Source: Brachypodium distachyon (taxonomy: Eukaryota; Streptophyta; Magnoliopsida; Poales; Poaceae). Taken from it: a DNA stretch of 64,000 nucleotides. Under the pieces are notes generated by a model. The model searched no databases. It saw nothing but the letters and a program-made list of their open reading frames with translations, and was not told where the DNA came from. The stretch's first letter is position 1. Every line of letters starts with the position of its first letter. This document shows positions 11,199 through 20,703 of this stretch, in pieces. The stretch covers positions 19,923,501-19,987,500 of the forward strand of contig NC_016131.3 in the NCBI RefSeq assembly GCF_000005505.3. Reading direction: 5' to 3'. The position numbers and the translations under genes are program-made.

Positions 11199-11672
11199 GT
11201 GCGTTACGTCAACGGCAGAAGCGGCGGCGGCGTCATGGACCGTCCCGATCCTGCGGAAGAAGCGAGTCACCGGGAGTTGATGGCCGGCCTGGGCCTGTAC
11301 GATGCCGACTGGGCGCTTGCCAAGTCGGTGGAGCTGTCCGACGTCCAGGCCGGGCAGAACCGGCTGCTGCTGCTCAGGCAGCCGGTGCGTGCAGGCTCCA
11401 TCCCCAGGCTCTTCCCGGAGGTGGAGCAGCTCGACGACACCGGGAAGAAGAACGCCCAGAACACGGTGAGAGTCACGCTCCTCTACGCGGGTGGCGTCGA
11501 GAAGGAGGGCGGCCTCGTCTTCCTCAACTCCAACCAGGCGTACCGGATCAACGGGCCCGGGTGGAGGCAGTTTGTGGCCGAGAGCGGGATCTCGAGAAGG
11601 GATCGCCTCGATCTCTACACGTGCCGGCGTGGCGACGACGGCCAACGCTGCATCTTCGTCTTCAAGAGCTAG
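11199..11672 (+). CDS. Small B3-domain-like protein (single exon)
   Basis: This intronless GC-rich gene encodes 157 residues from 11199, or 145 from MDRPDPAEE at 11235. The second start gives a more natural N-terminus and a 50-60 base leader. The C-terminal half has the order of a plant B3 DNA-binding fold. ELSDVQAGQNRLLL corresponds to the first strand region. PEVEQLDDTGKKN leads to VRVTLLYAGG, then NQAYRINGPGWRQFV (the GW.xF motif), then SGISRRDRLDLYTCR in place of the usual LxxGDxLxF. The GDxLxF motif is changed to RDRLDLY, so DNA binding is uncertain. B3/REM-type proteins are nuclear transcription regulators; that is family knowledge. The gene has no close paralogue in the window. A real gene is likely, and the B3 assignment is moderate. 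Confidence 0.7.
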   Translation: MRYVNGRSGGGVMDRPDPAEEASHRELMAGLGLYDADWALAKSVELSDVQAGQNRLLLLRQPVRAGSIPRLFPEVEQLDDTGKKNAQNTVRVTLLYAGGVEKEGGLVFLNSNQAYRINGPGWRQFVAESGISRRDRLDLYTCRRGDDGQRCIFVFKS

Positions 11673-11736
11673 CGAGGGCACGAGACGGTTGCGGATTGTT
11701 AGCAATAGGTAGCTGTAGCCTTGGTTAGTTTCATAT

Positions 11737-11844
11737 TTCTTCCGTCTCATATTAAGTGACTTTTTATTACATGTATCTAAACATTTTTTTAACATAGATA
11801 CATCCATGTTTAGGCAAACTTGAGTCAACATGATATGGGAGGAG
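11737..11844. mobile_element. Stowaway-type MITE in the 3' region of the B3-like gene
   Basis: The ends CTTCCGTCTCATATTAAGTG and CATGATATGGGAGGAG are imperfect inverted repeats, with TA on the right. The interior motif ACATGTATCTAAACATTTTT is shared with other Stowaway copies in the window. It lies about 65 bases after the stop codon, so it may be part of the 3' UTR. Confidence 0.8.
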
Positions 11845-12764
11845 TAGCTGTTTTAATTGATTCGGTCACGAGTTTGTTAGGGATTGGTTCGCTCGATCGA
11901 TCTATTCTTTCAGTTGCGGACAAGCTGCAGGCTTCTCCTGTGCTGTGCCGTGCCGTGCCGTGCATGTAGCGCTACCGGCGGGGCTTGCTCCCGGTCGGGG
12001 AGTGACCCACGGAGCAACGTTCTTCCGTTGGAGAATAAAAGTTACGGGTACAGTTGTTTTTGTTTTCCTAAATCCTCAAAAACTTTTTGCTTTTGTTTTA
12101 CTGATTGAAATTTTCTGATCAGCTTGAAACACGGACGTGTGTGAAGATTGATCTAGTAGCTAGGAATACTGATTAGTTTTTCTGCATACATCAAATACAA
12201 AGTTAAAAAGTTAGAACATTTTAATTTTCAAATTTGCAAACCTATTAGTTCGTGGACCATGCGCGCGCCGTGACTAACATCTTTAGGTCTCTCCCAATGC
12301 ATGATTTTAAGGGGCTATTTCTTACTCACTTCGTTCCTTTAAACTAGGTGCATAATTTTGTTTGCTAAGATCGCCCAAGGAGAAGAAGACCTCTAATTAA
12401 TCTTCTCGCTGCTTGTGCATTGCTTCTGCCTCTTTGACTACAAGCAGTGTAAATTCCTTAATTAATATGGTGTTGCGCATGCTCATTGTCTGGTAGCATG
12501 CAGGTAAAGAAATTTCTGGAAAAAAAAGTTACACGCCCTGTTTACTGGAACAGAGGAAGTAGTTCACAATAAACGCTAAAAGACAATTTGTTGTCTCGAT
12601 TTTAAGAGTTGTGTCTAGTGGACTTTCGGTTAATTAGATTTGGGATTAACATTTGCACCTCAATATCGTGGCATATTTGTGGTACAACCAACCTATAAAA
12701 CAGTTCATTCGTACAATTTGTAGTCATCCGGTTCAGTTTTATCAAATCATATATCCATTCACAC
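11845..12764. other. Intergenic DNA with one half of a short direct repeat
   Basis: Bases about 12018-12070 (CCGTTGGAGAATAAAAGTTA core) recur as a near copy at about 15984-16036. Otherwise the stretch is AT-rich, and no gene is supported. Confidence 0.5.
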
Positions 12765-13160
12765 ATGAGCATTTACATTCCTGCATACATGTACATTAAT
12801 TCACACATATGCATCCATCCGCATGCACTTGTCTGTGCAAGTGTGCACGCACCCATTCGCACTCCTCTGTGTGTGTTGCATGCTTCACTTCGTAAGGGCG
12901 GTCGGTCAGGCAGCGGTTGGCGGCGCTGGAGATGGCAAGCGGGCAAGCGGCAGTATGCGGCATCGACGGAGATGGAAGGAGACGGGGTGTTGCCGGCCGG
13001 ACCGGAGTTGGACAAGTGGCACACAGCGGGCTGAGCAGGAGAGGACTGGTCCAGTACAGGAAGGGCGGCACGGAGGATACCATAGGCGAGCTGGCGCGGA
13101 GGAGATCGGCAGCGAGCTTGGCGCGGCAGGAGGAGGGCTCGGTGTCTCGGTACAACGAGT
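12765..13160 (+). repeat. Relic of UGT upstream flank, copy 1 of an inverted pair
   Basis: This roughly 400 bp segment is clearly related, in inverted orientation, to 22206-22660. Shared blocks include TTCACACATATGCATC, GCATGCTTCACTT, GTCAGGCAGCGGT, GGCGCTGGAGATGGCA, GACTGGTCCAGTACAGG, CATAGGCGAGCTGG and GAGATCGGCAGCGAGCT. Indels break any common reading frame, so I treat it as noncoding or as a decayed gene or transposon fragment. It sits about 365 bases upstream of the first UGT. Confidence 0.8.
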
Positions 13161-13447
13161 AGAAAGGAAGAAATCAGCCCGAACGAGATCGAGCGGAGGT
13201 AGAATTTTTCTTGTTCTAACCCTAATGCATTGAGATACGAATGCAGCGGTGCCACGGTCGGAATTTTGTTTAGATACGAGAGCTAAAAGACACGAAGTGT
13301 TCTCTAGATAACGTATTTTAATGTGTGGAGGTTGCTTCTTCACTTGGAGCCAGTTTTTACATTTTAAACTTAGATGTCAGCTACCTGCAATGTCAGCTAC
13401 GGTTTAATTTAATTTTATTATCGAGATCCAGGCGCATCCGTAATCCC

Positions 13448-13456
13448 TTTAAATAC
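13448..13456 (+). promoter_or_regulatory. TATA-like element of UGT copy 1
   Basis: The sequence TTTAAATAC lies 69-77 bases before the ATG. The same element is present at the corresponding position of the second copy (19081-19089 on the other strand). The following leader, with TTTC.TTCGCTTT and GAGAGCTCAA blocks, is also conserved between the copies. Confidence 0.65.
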
Positions 13457-13524
13457 AGTTTCATTCGCTTTCGACGGAGAGCTCAAATTCGAAATCACAT
13501 CGAGTCCCAGTACAGTGCACCGAA

Positions 13525-14979
13525 ATGTCTCTCCCTACCGTGGTCCTCGTCCCGTGCTGGGGATCCGGCCACTTCATGTCCGCGCTCGAAGCAGGCAAGA
13601 GGCTGCTGGACACCGGCGGGGGCGCCTTCTCGCTGACCGTGCTCCTCATGCACTCGCCGACGCAGACCAAGGCGTCCGAAGTCGAGGGCCACGTCCGCCG
13701 CGAGGCGGCCTCGGGCCTCGACATCCGTTTCCTCCAGCTCCCCGCCGTCGAGCACCCCACCGGCTGCGTGGACCCCGTGGAATTCGATTCCCGGTACGCG
13801 CAGCTCCACGCGCCCCATGTCAAGTCCGCCATCGCCAGCCTGCAGGGGCGGGTGGCCGCGGTCGTCGTCGACCTTTTCTTGACGACCCTGCTCGACGCGG
13901 CCCACGAGCTCGCCGTGCCGGCCTACGTGTACTTCGCCTCACCGGCCGCGTTCCTCGCGCTCATGCTTCGCCTGCCGGCGCTCCGCGGGGATCTGACGAG
14001 CGCCGGGTTCGAGGAGAAGGGAGGGACGGTGGACTTGCCAGGGCTGCCGCCGGTGCCGGCGCCGTACATGCCGGCGTGCCTCGTGAGAGCAAAGATCCAG
14101 AGCTACGACTGGTTCGAGTACCACGGGCGCCGCTTCACGGAGGCCAGGGGCGTCATCGTCAACACCTCCCTGGAGCTCGAGGGCTCCGTTCTCGCCGCGA
14201 TCCCCGCTGCTCTGCCGGTCCACGCGATCGGTCCCGTGATCTCGTTCGGCGGCCCGACAGACGACGAACAGCGGCCGCCTGCGCACGAGTGCGTGCGGTG
14301 GCTCGACGCGCAGCCGGCGGCGTCGGTCGTGTTCATCTGCTTCGGGAGCATGGGCTTCCTGGACGCGGCGCAGGTGAGGGAGGTGGCCGTGGGCCTGCAG
14401 CGGAGCGGCCACCGGTTCCTCTGGGTGCTGCGAGGCCCGCCGCACGCCGGCTCGCGGTTCCCGACGGACGCGGCCCAGGCCCAGCTGGACGAGCTGCTCC
14501 CGGAGGGGTTCATGGCGGCCTGCTGCACCGCGGGGAATAATATAGGGATGGTGTGGCCGGCGTGGGCGCCGCAGAAGGAGATCCTGTCCCACGCCGCCGT
14601 GGGCGGGTTCGTGACGCACTGCGGGTGGAACTCCGTCCTGGAGAGCCTGTGGTTCGGCGTGCCGATGCTGCCGTGGCCTCTGTACGGGGAGCAGCACCTG
14701 AACGCGTTCGCGCTCGTGGCCGGCGTGGGCGCCGCGGTCGCGCTGGGGATGGACCGGAAGAAGGGGTTCTTCGTGGAGGCAGCGGAGCTGGAGCGCGCGG
14801 TGCGGAGCCTGATGGGCGGCGGCTCGTCGGAGGAGGTGACGAAGGCGAGGGAAAAGGCCGCGGAGATGAGAGCCGCGTGCAGGAAAGCCGTGGCCGAGGG
14901 CGGCTCGTCGCGCGCCGCGCTGCAGAGGCTCGTGCGCGAGATTTTGGCATTGCCCGAATCCTTGGAGGGAACTAGCTGA
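13525..14979 (+). CDS. UDP-glycosyltransferase, family 1 (UGT88-like), copy 1
   Basis: This single-exon, very GC-rich gene encodes 484 residues, the normal length of a plant family 1 UGT. The N-terminus MSLPTVVLVPCWGSGHF places the catalytic His at position 16. The activating Asp is probably in the AAVVVDLFLTTLLD segment near residue 115. The PSPG sugar-donor box runs from W347 to Q390, from WAPQKEILSHAAVGG to LPWPLYGEQ, and contains the HCGWNS core. A final Gln generally goes with UDP-glucose, which is family knowledge. Sequence style (LPAVEHPTGC, LHAPHVKSAI) resembles the grass UGT88 or anthocyanidin/flavonoid O-glucosyltransferase group; the acceptor cannot be read from sequence. The enzyme is cytosolic. 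It faces a near-identical copy at 17545-18999. Shared promoter sequence shows that regulatory DNA was duplicated too. Confidence 0.95.
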   Translation: MSLPTVVLVPCWGSGHFMSALEAGKRLLDTGGGAFSLTVLLMHSPTQTKASEVEGHVRREAASGLDIRFLQLPAVEHPTGCVDPVEFDSRYAQLHAPHVKSAIASLQGRVAAVVVDLFLTTLLDAAHELAVPAYVYFASPAAFLALMLRLPALRGDLTSAGFEEKGGTVDLPGLPPVPAPYMPACLVRAKIQSYDWFEYHGRRFTEARGVIVNTSLELEGSVLAAIPAALPVHAIGPVISFGGPTDDEQRPPAHECVRWLDAQPAASVVFICFGSMGFLDAAQVREVAVGLQRSGHRFLWVLRGPPHAGSRFPTDAAQAQLDELLPEGFMAACCTAGNNIGMVWPAWAPQKEILSHAAVGGFVTHCGWNSVLESLWFGVPMLPWPLYGEQHLNAFALVAGVGAAVALGMDRKKGFFVEAAELERAVRSLMGGGSSEEVTKAREKAAEMRAACRKAVAEGGSSRAALQRLVREILALPESLEGTS

Positions 14980-14998
14980 TTTCCAGTCGATTTTATTA

Positions 14999-15085
14999 CT
15001 CTCTCCGTCACGTGAAGTGATTAAATATTACTACATGTTTTATTTATAAATACAGTTTTATTTGGGCAAATTTGAGTGGAGGAAG
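14999..15085. mobile_element. Stowaway-type MITE just after UGT copy 1
   Basis: The ends CTCTCTCCGTCACGTGAAG and GTGGAGGAAG are flanked by TA on both sides. It is short (87 bp) and starts 20 bases after the UGT stop, so it probably supplies part of the 3' UTR. The second UGT copy lacks it, so it inserted after the duplication. Confidence 0.75.
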
Positions 15086-15480
15086 TATCTCCCTGTCCGA
15101 CGATTGATCCTGTGGGGGGCATTTATTTTGTCGTGCATATGGATGGCTCGATGGACGGACCCTATCGGATGGAAATCGGATAGGTAGTGTCTTACGTCTA
15201 TCAGCTCTCGTTTTTCTGTTCTACGACTACTTTTATCAATAATCTTGCCCCCGACTTTCTCCTCCAAATGACCGAATCGCATCACATCTGCTGCCCCATC
15301 CATTCATATCCACAAATTTCATAAGAAAACCATATTTTCTTGATTTATTTGGTGCAAAGTCAAGAAAATATACGAACGATAATAGCATCATTGTTCATAA
15401 AATAGCTAAAAAATATTAAATAATACGAATTAAGTAATCATTTTTGAAAATAATACGCGGTTTTCAGAATTTTTAAAAAT
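15086..15480. other. Intergenic DNA between the two UGT copies
   Basis: AT-rich from about 15310, with GAAAATATACGAACG-like sequence and several TAATACG repeats. No gene is supported. Confidence 0.45.
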
Positions 15481-15652
15481 AATACGCCCTCGGTCTGGGC
15501 CAGGCCGATTAGCTCCAGTCGGAGTGGCCGAAGCCAATTAGGGCCTGTCAGCCTGGCCCAAGCCGATTAGGGACAGTCTTGGGACTAATCGACTTGGGCG
15601 AAACTGATTAGTTCTAGTTGGTTTCGCCCAAGCCGATTGGAACTAATTAGTT
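15481..15652. repeat. Cluster of short palindromes built on a GCCCAAGCCGATTAG unit
   Basis: The unit recurs with variations on both strands at about 15503, 15555, 15590 and 15625. Two clear stems can be drawn: CCAAGCCGATTAG with CTAATCGACTTGG, and CTTGGGCGAAAC with GTTTCGCCCAAG. Repeated subterminal motifs in both orientations are common near the ends of CACTA and other DNA transposons, but no element border was found. Confidence 0.7.
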
Positions 15653-15732
15653 TCCCTAATCTACTTAGTTGCATGATCAGTGCATGTTTAAATGGACGTA
15701 GTTTGTGTTTCGTCCACAAACCCAACAATTCT

Positions 15733-15899
15733 ATTGAAATTAAGGCACGACTGGAATTAAGAAATCAAATTAACAGAAACTGATTACGGAACTAAGACAT
15801 GATTGGAATGAAATTAAAAATTAAGAGAGCAAATAGTTCAATCGTGCCTTAGTTCTGTAACCAGTTTCTGTTCAATCGTGCCTTAATTTCAGTCAATCA
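15733..15899. repeat. Imperfect inverted repeat (MITE-like stem)
   Basis: The left arm (15733-15806) contains GAAATTAAGGCACGACTGG, AACAGAAACTGATTACGGAA and CTAAGACATGATTGG. The right arm (15838-15899) contains the complements CAATCGTGCCTTAGTTCTG, CCAGTTTCTGTTCAATCG and CCTTAATTTCAGTC. The spacer is about 30 bases. No flanking target duplication was identified, so it may be the inner part of a MITE or an independent hairpin. Confidence 0.75.
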
Positions 15900-17544
15900 T
15901 ACCTCTGTCCTGTAACGCAAAACGGAAGATGACAGGGATCGTTCGCCTTTTTGTCTATCAGGCATGAACCAGATCGCTGCTAGATCGTTCCTCCGTTGGA
16001 AAATAAAAGTTACGGTTGTTTTTGTTTTGCTGGTCGAAATTTGTACGACAGTTTTTAGTTTCTTTAGAGGATTTGTACAACCAGTCGGGGACAGAGCACA
16101 TAGGATGGGCCTTTCCAGTTCGGAGATGACAGAAAGGCCCAGTAGCGGAGAAGGATAATAGAGTGGGTCTAGGCCCAGCTAGATCGAGCGGACCACGCTC
16201 GGATCGAATACAAGGCACACACTGCTGGGCTGGTGATTAAAGCCCATGCCCAGGCCCTTAAATCACCAGCAACAGAACGCCGGCCCGTAAGCCAGGCACC
16301 CTCCATGGAGGTCAGCCTGCAGCAGGCGCGATCTATATATTTCTGCCGTGTGGTTCATCGAGGTTGGCCGACGGTGAGCATGGCCGGCGACCGGAGAGGC
16401 AGACGGCTGCGGGGGAGGACGGCCATCATACGATGATCCGGAGGAAAACTAAGAAGTGCGAAAAAATCACGAGAGGCAATACATCGTTTTCTCGGGCGAC
16501 TTTTAATTGATCTATCCGCATCGGCGAGATCGGACACGAGGTACGTTGGTCTGGCCCTGGCCGTGCAAAAAACGGCAACGCCAACTGGTTCCTCGGAAGA
16601 TTAGTCCGGAGTGAGTCCACTGAGACCTCAGACCTGCTGGGTTGGCTGGCCCTCTCGTGCGCTTCAACGTCGAGGCCCCCCTGGCGCTTTCACCTCTTCC
16701 GTTTTGCTTTCCTCCTCTTCGTTCCTTCATTCATTCGTTCTAGCAGCGATCTGGTTCATGCCTGAAAGACAAAAAGGGAATCGATCCTCGGCCGATTCGA
16801 TCGGATCGGCCGGCCGGACGCGTGGCCCTGGATCGTCTTGTCTGCTCCCGTCCCTTTTGGCTAGACTCGTCCCACGCGCCCAGGAAAGACAGTATCTTCC
16901 CTGCGTTATCTCTTTCTATCTCCTGCCCCTCAGTATACTGTACATGTTGTGCTTGTGCTCCTCTGTCGTTGCTCCTCAACGGAAGCCTTTTTTTGATCCA
17001 GGTCGCGTATCTTCCACCGACCATCCTCTTCTGCTGCTTCTTCCCTTGATCCAGATCGCGCGCACCAAGTTGCTGCCATGGCGTCGTGAAGGCGAGGGTC
17101 GTGCCACGGGTCCAGCGAGGAAGATGACACGAGTGGCGACATACCATCAGTAGCGGAGACATGATTTAGCAAAGAAAAGCACCGTACAGAAAGCCCTGCC
17201 ATTGTTGCTTTTGTTTCCATCTTTCTTGTTCTATTTTGGTGCTCTGGTAGAGTCTGATGACGTGTTATGAATGAAAAACGATTTGTGAATGAACAGTGAA
17301 CATTTCATTGATGGTGATTGTGTAGATATACAAGGCTAAATGACGGGATTACAATTGAGGAGAGAATCACACCTGCTTTTTTTTGACAGTTGCTAATGTA
17401 TACGGCATACGCGAAGGTACTAGTATAACGTACAGTATATGCTAACTTTAGCACAGTAGAGAAAGCGGGTGGCAGGAGCTAGCCCTCCAAAATCCAAATC
17501 CACAATTACTATATTGAGCGCGAGATTATGCCAAAGTAAATCAG
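15900..17544. other. Intergenic DNA between the UGT copies
   Basis: Bases about 15984-16036 repeat sequence from 12018-12070. A GC-rich region at 16200-17160 has many overlapping frames on both strands but no convincing start, domain or splice pattern. The last roughly 130 bases are the 3' UTR side of UGT copy 2. No gene is supported. Confidence 0.45.
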
Positions 17545-18999
17545 CTAGTACTCCGTAGTTCCGTCCATCGGATTCGCGGGCGATTCCAAAATCTCCCGCA
17601 CGAGCCTCTGCAGCGCGGCGCGCGACGAGCCGCCCTCGTCCACGGCCTTCCTGCACGCGGCTCTCATCTCCGCGGCCTTCTCCCTCGCCTTCGTCCCCTC
17701 CTCCGACGAGCCGCCGCCCATCAGGCTCCGCACCGCGCGCTCCAGCTCCACCGCCTCCACGAAGGACCCCTTCTTCTCCTTCCTGTCCGCCCCCAGCGCG
17801 ACCACAGCGACGCCCACGCCGGCCACGAGCTCGAACGCGTTCAGGTGCTGCTCCCCGTACAGGGGCCACGGCAGCATCGGCACGCCGAACCACAGGCTCT
17901 CCAGGACGGAGTTCCACCCGCAGTGCGTCACGAACCCGCCCACGGCGGCGTGGGACAGGATCTCCTTCTGCGGCGCCCATGCCGGCCACACCATCCCCTT
18001 CCCCGCGGTGGCCGCCATGAACCCCTCCGGGAGCAGCTCTTCTAGCTGCTCCGCATCCGTCGGGAACCGCGAGCCGGCGTGCGGCGGGCCTCGCAGCACC
18101 CAGAGGAACCGGTGGCCGCTCCGCTGCAGGCCCACGGCCACCTCCCTCACCTGGGCCGCGTCGAGGAAGCCCATGCTCCCGAAGCAGATGAACACGACCG
18201 ACGCCGCCGGCTGCGCGTCGAGCCACCGCACGCACTCGTGCGCAGGCGGCCGCTGTTTGTCTTCTTCGCTCTCGCTGAACCAGATAACGGGACCGATCGC
18301 GTGGACCGGCGGAGCAGCAGCGGGGAGCGCGGCGAGGACCGAGGCTTCGAGCTCCGCGGAGGTGTTGACGATGACGCCCCTGGCCTCCATGAAGCGGCGC
18401 CCGTGGTACTCGAACCAGTCGTAGCTCTGGACGGCTCTCACGAGGCACGCCGGCGTGTAACGCGCCGGCACCGGCGGCAGCCCCGGGACGTCCACCGTGG
18501 CCTCCGTCTCCTCCACGAACCCGGCGCGCGTCAGGTCCTCGCGAAGCTCCGGCAGGCTCAGCATGAGCGCGAGGAACGCGGCCGGGGAAGGGAAGTAGAC
18601 GTACGCCGGCACGGCGAGCTCGTGGGCCGCGTCGAACAGGGTCGTCAGGAAGAAGTCGACGACGACCGCGGCCACCCTCTGCAGGCCGGCGATGGCGGAC
18701 TTGACGTGGGGCGCGTGGAGCTGGGCGTACCGGGACTCGAACTCCACGGGGTCCACGCAGCCGGTGGGGTGCTCGACGGCGGGGAGCTGGAGGAAACGGA
18801 TGTCGAGGCCCGAGGCCGCCTCGCGGCGGACGTGGCCCTCGACTTCGGACGCCTTGATCTGCGTCGGCGAGTGCATGAGGAGCACGGTCAGCGAGAAGGC
18901 GCCCCCGCCGCTGTCCAGCAGCCTCTTGCCGGCTTCAAGCGCGGACATGAAGTGACCGGATCCCCAGCACGGGACGAGGACGACGGTAGGGCGAGACAT
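17545..18999 (-). CDS. UDP-glycosyltransferase, family 1 (UGT88-like), copy 2
   Basis: This single-exon gene encodes 484 residues and is the close paralogue of the gene at 13525-14979, in opposite orientation. The N-terminus MSRPTVVLVPCWGSGHF has the catalytic His at position 16. The PSPG box reads from WAPQKEILSHAAVGG to LPWPLYGEQ and ends in Gln, as in copy 1. Differences cluster in the acceptor-facing N-terminal half (for example FVEETEATVDVPG here against FEEKGGTVDLPG in copy 1), in the interdomain loop (FSESEEDKQRPP against FGGPTDDEQRPP), and at the C-terminus (NPMDGTTEY against LEGTS). No stops or frameshifts are present, so both copies look functional. The differences could mean different acceptors. 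Promoter and leader are shared with copy 1, so expression may overlap. Confidence 0.95.
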   Translation of the reverse strand: MSRPTVVLVPCWGSGHFMSALEAGKRLLDSGGGAFSLTVLLMHSPTQIKASEVEGHVRREAASGLDIRFLQLPAVEHPTGCVDPVEFESRYAQLHAPHVKSAIAGLQRVAAVVVDFFLTTLFDAAHELAVPAYVYFPSPAAFLALMLSLPELREDLTRAGFVEETEATVDVPGLPPVPARYTPACLVRAVQSYDWFEYHGRRFMEARGVIVNTSAELEASVLAALPAAAPPVHAIGPVIWFSESEEDKQRPPAHECVRWLDAQPAASVVFICFGSMGFLDAAQVREVAVGLQRSGHRFLWVLRGPPHAGSRFPTDAEQLEELLPEGFMAATAGKGMVWPAWAPQKEILSHAAVGGFVTHCGWNSVLESLWFGVPMLPWPLYGEQHLNAFELVAGVGVAVVALGADRKEKKGSFVEAVELERAVRSLMGGGSSEEGTKAREKAAEMRAACRKAVDEGGSSRAALQRLVREILESPANPMDGTTEY

Positions 19000-19080
19000 T
19001 TCGGTGCACTAGTACGACTCGGTGTGATTTTGGAATTTGGAGTTCTAGTATTGAGCTCTTCGTCCAAAGCGAACGAAACT

Positions 19081-19089
19081 GTATTTAAA
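19081..19089 (-). promoter_or_regulatory. TATA-like element of UGT copy 2
   Basis: On the minus strand this reads TTTAAATAC, 82-90 bases before the ATG. It matches the element upstream of copy 1, with conserved sequence between it and the gene. Confidence 0.65.
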
Positions 19090-19139
19090 AAGGGACGGGT
19101 ACGTTACATTGCTAGTGCGTTAGTACGGTCTCTCCGAAC

Positions 19140-20350
19140 ATAATGCACACGAAAATTCACGTTTATAGAAAAAATGATGTGACATATAATTCAAATAAAT
19201 TTTGATAGATCAAAATTTGACTTTTTATGCATGTAGTAAGTGTAGACGCGCAACACGCTGTTTCTTAAAAATGAATCCTTGTAAAAATCGACTCGGACTC
19301 GGATCATCTGATAGTTACAACTCTCAACATACACCAGAACGTATGTTAGCGATTTCGAGAACCCCTCTCTTGTATTGTGACATACTCTGAACATACATTT
19401 GAGATATCATCAATAGATCCACCAAACCACGGGAGTAGGGGATTACCTCTTCTAGAGAACTTTAACCCGTGTAAACATTTTGTGTCCATGACCATCTTGG
19501 TCCACTACAGGTATGCTAACCCGATGAATTTAAACACCGACCATTAGCCAGGTAGGGGCTACGTGCTTATACTCCTTGGAACCAGGGTGGAGCCAGATAG
19601 GCGACGATCGTCTGAATTTGACGGCAAGAGAGGCCTAGGTTTCGGCACCGGCAGGATGGATGGCCGACGCGAGACGGGAATGATAGCTAAGGGGAACTCG
19701 ATTCGGCGAGAGACTCTCCATTTGTTTTCTTTTTCGTTATTTCATCTTCTTTTTTTAGAGGAACTTCCGTTTTTGTCTTTTTTTAGAGAAACTTTTGTTT
19801 TTCCATCCTGTGTCGCACCTCTTTGCCCATTACGCCCAGGCCTGCAGCCAGCCCACCCCTCTCTTCTCCTGGCCAATAACACGAGTGCTTCATCTTCCTC
19901 CTCACTTGGTTCCAGAACACGCATGCACGCCTGCCGCCGGTTAATCTCCCTTCATTCTCTCGATTCGGATTGTTTCTATCTGAATTTAACCTGGAAAATC
20001 AATCCCCATCTCCACACGAACCGATTATGCTCGTAACTCTTACGTTTTCCGACTTCATCTCCCAATTCCAACCATGCACACCGAATGCCGACCGTCGTCA
20101 TCCGCCTTCTAATCTCCCTCTCCTGCCTATATAAACTATTTCTGATTGCGTCATATCAAGCCCCTGCCCCTCCTCTCTCAAAACCCTCTACCAACTTCAA
20201 TTGAGAAGAACAACCACAGTGTCGGCTTCGTCGTCGTCTTTGCCTGCCGGTCGCCGCCATCATCGTCACCTCGGATTTGGATTTGGATGGGATGAGACGA
20301 GCCAAGACGGATTTGGATGGGATGGGGCGACGAGGAGGAGCGAGGAGAAG
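19140..20350. other. Upstream DNA of UGT copy 2
   Basis: AT-rich to about 19560, then mixed sequence. A TATA-like CTATATAAAC at about 20127 and a CT-rich leader precede a frame with ATG at 20292 that runs into the minisatellite (Arg/Glu-rich, 116 residues). It looks like a repeat-driven frame and I do not call it a gene. Confidence 0.4.
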
Positions 20351-20560
20351 GCTCGAGTGCCGGAGTTGGCCGCGAGGAGACGAGAAGGAGCCTCGAGGGC
20401 AGGAGAGGAGGAGCGAGGAGGTGCCTCGAGGCCGGAGCTGGAGGGAGGAGGAGACGAGAGGGAAGGAGAGGAGGAGGAGCCTCAAGGGCGCAGAACCAGC
20501 GGCAAGGAGGAGGAGCCTGGAGCCTCGAGGGCCGGAGCTGGTTGCGAGGAGAGGAGTAGC
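20351..20560. repeat. Purine-rich minisatellite with CTCGAGG-type units
   Basis: At least five imperfect units of about 35-55 bases begin with GCCTCGAGG or GGCTCGAG and continue with CCGGAGCTGG and GGAGGAG runs. One strand is strongly purine-rich. The open frames across it owe their length to the repeat. Confidence 0.75.
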
Positions 20561-20703
20561 TAGGGCTCACGTTGGGTTTGGGGGTGCGTCAAGTTTTACT
20601 GCTCAACTGATTGTATTTTTTTGTGACCCTCAAATTTAATTAAGAAAAGCTTTTAAAGAAGATTTAATTAGAAAAGCTCTTTAAAGATTGTTTTGGGAAG
20701 AGG

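Noticed and set aside
11181..11831. 216-residue minus-strand frame over the B3-like gene
   Set aside because: Shadow of the GC-rich coding strand; the plus-strand frame has the B3-like motif order and a TATA box.
13515..14540. 341-residue frame overlapping UGT copy 1, and similar long frames on the opposite strand of both UGTs
   Set aside because: Arg/Pro/Ala-rich shadow frames caused by very high third-position GC of the UGT genes.
16611..17153. 180-residue plus-strand frame between the UGT copies
   Set aside because: No domain, overlapping minus-strand frames of similar length, and no promoter or splice context.
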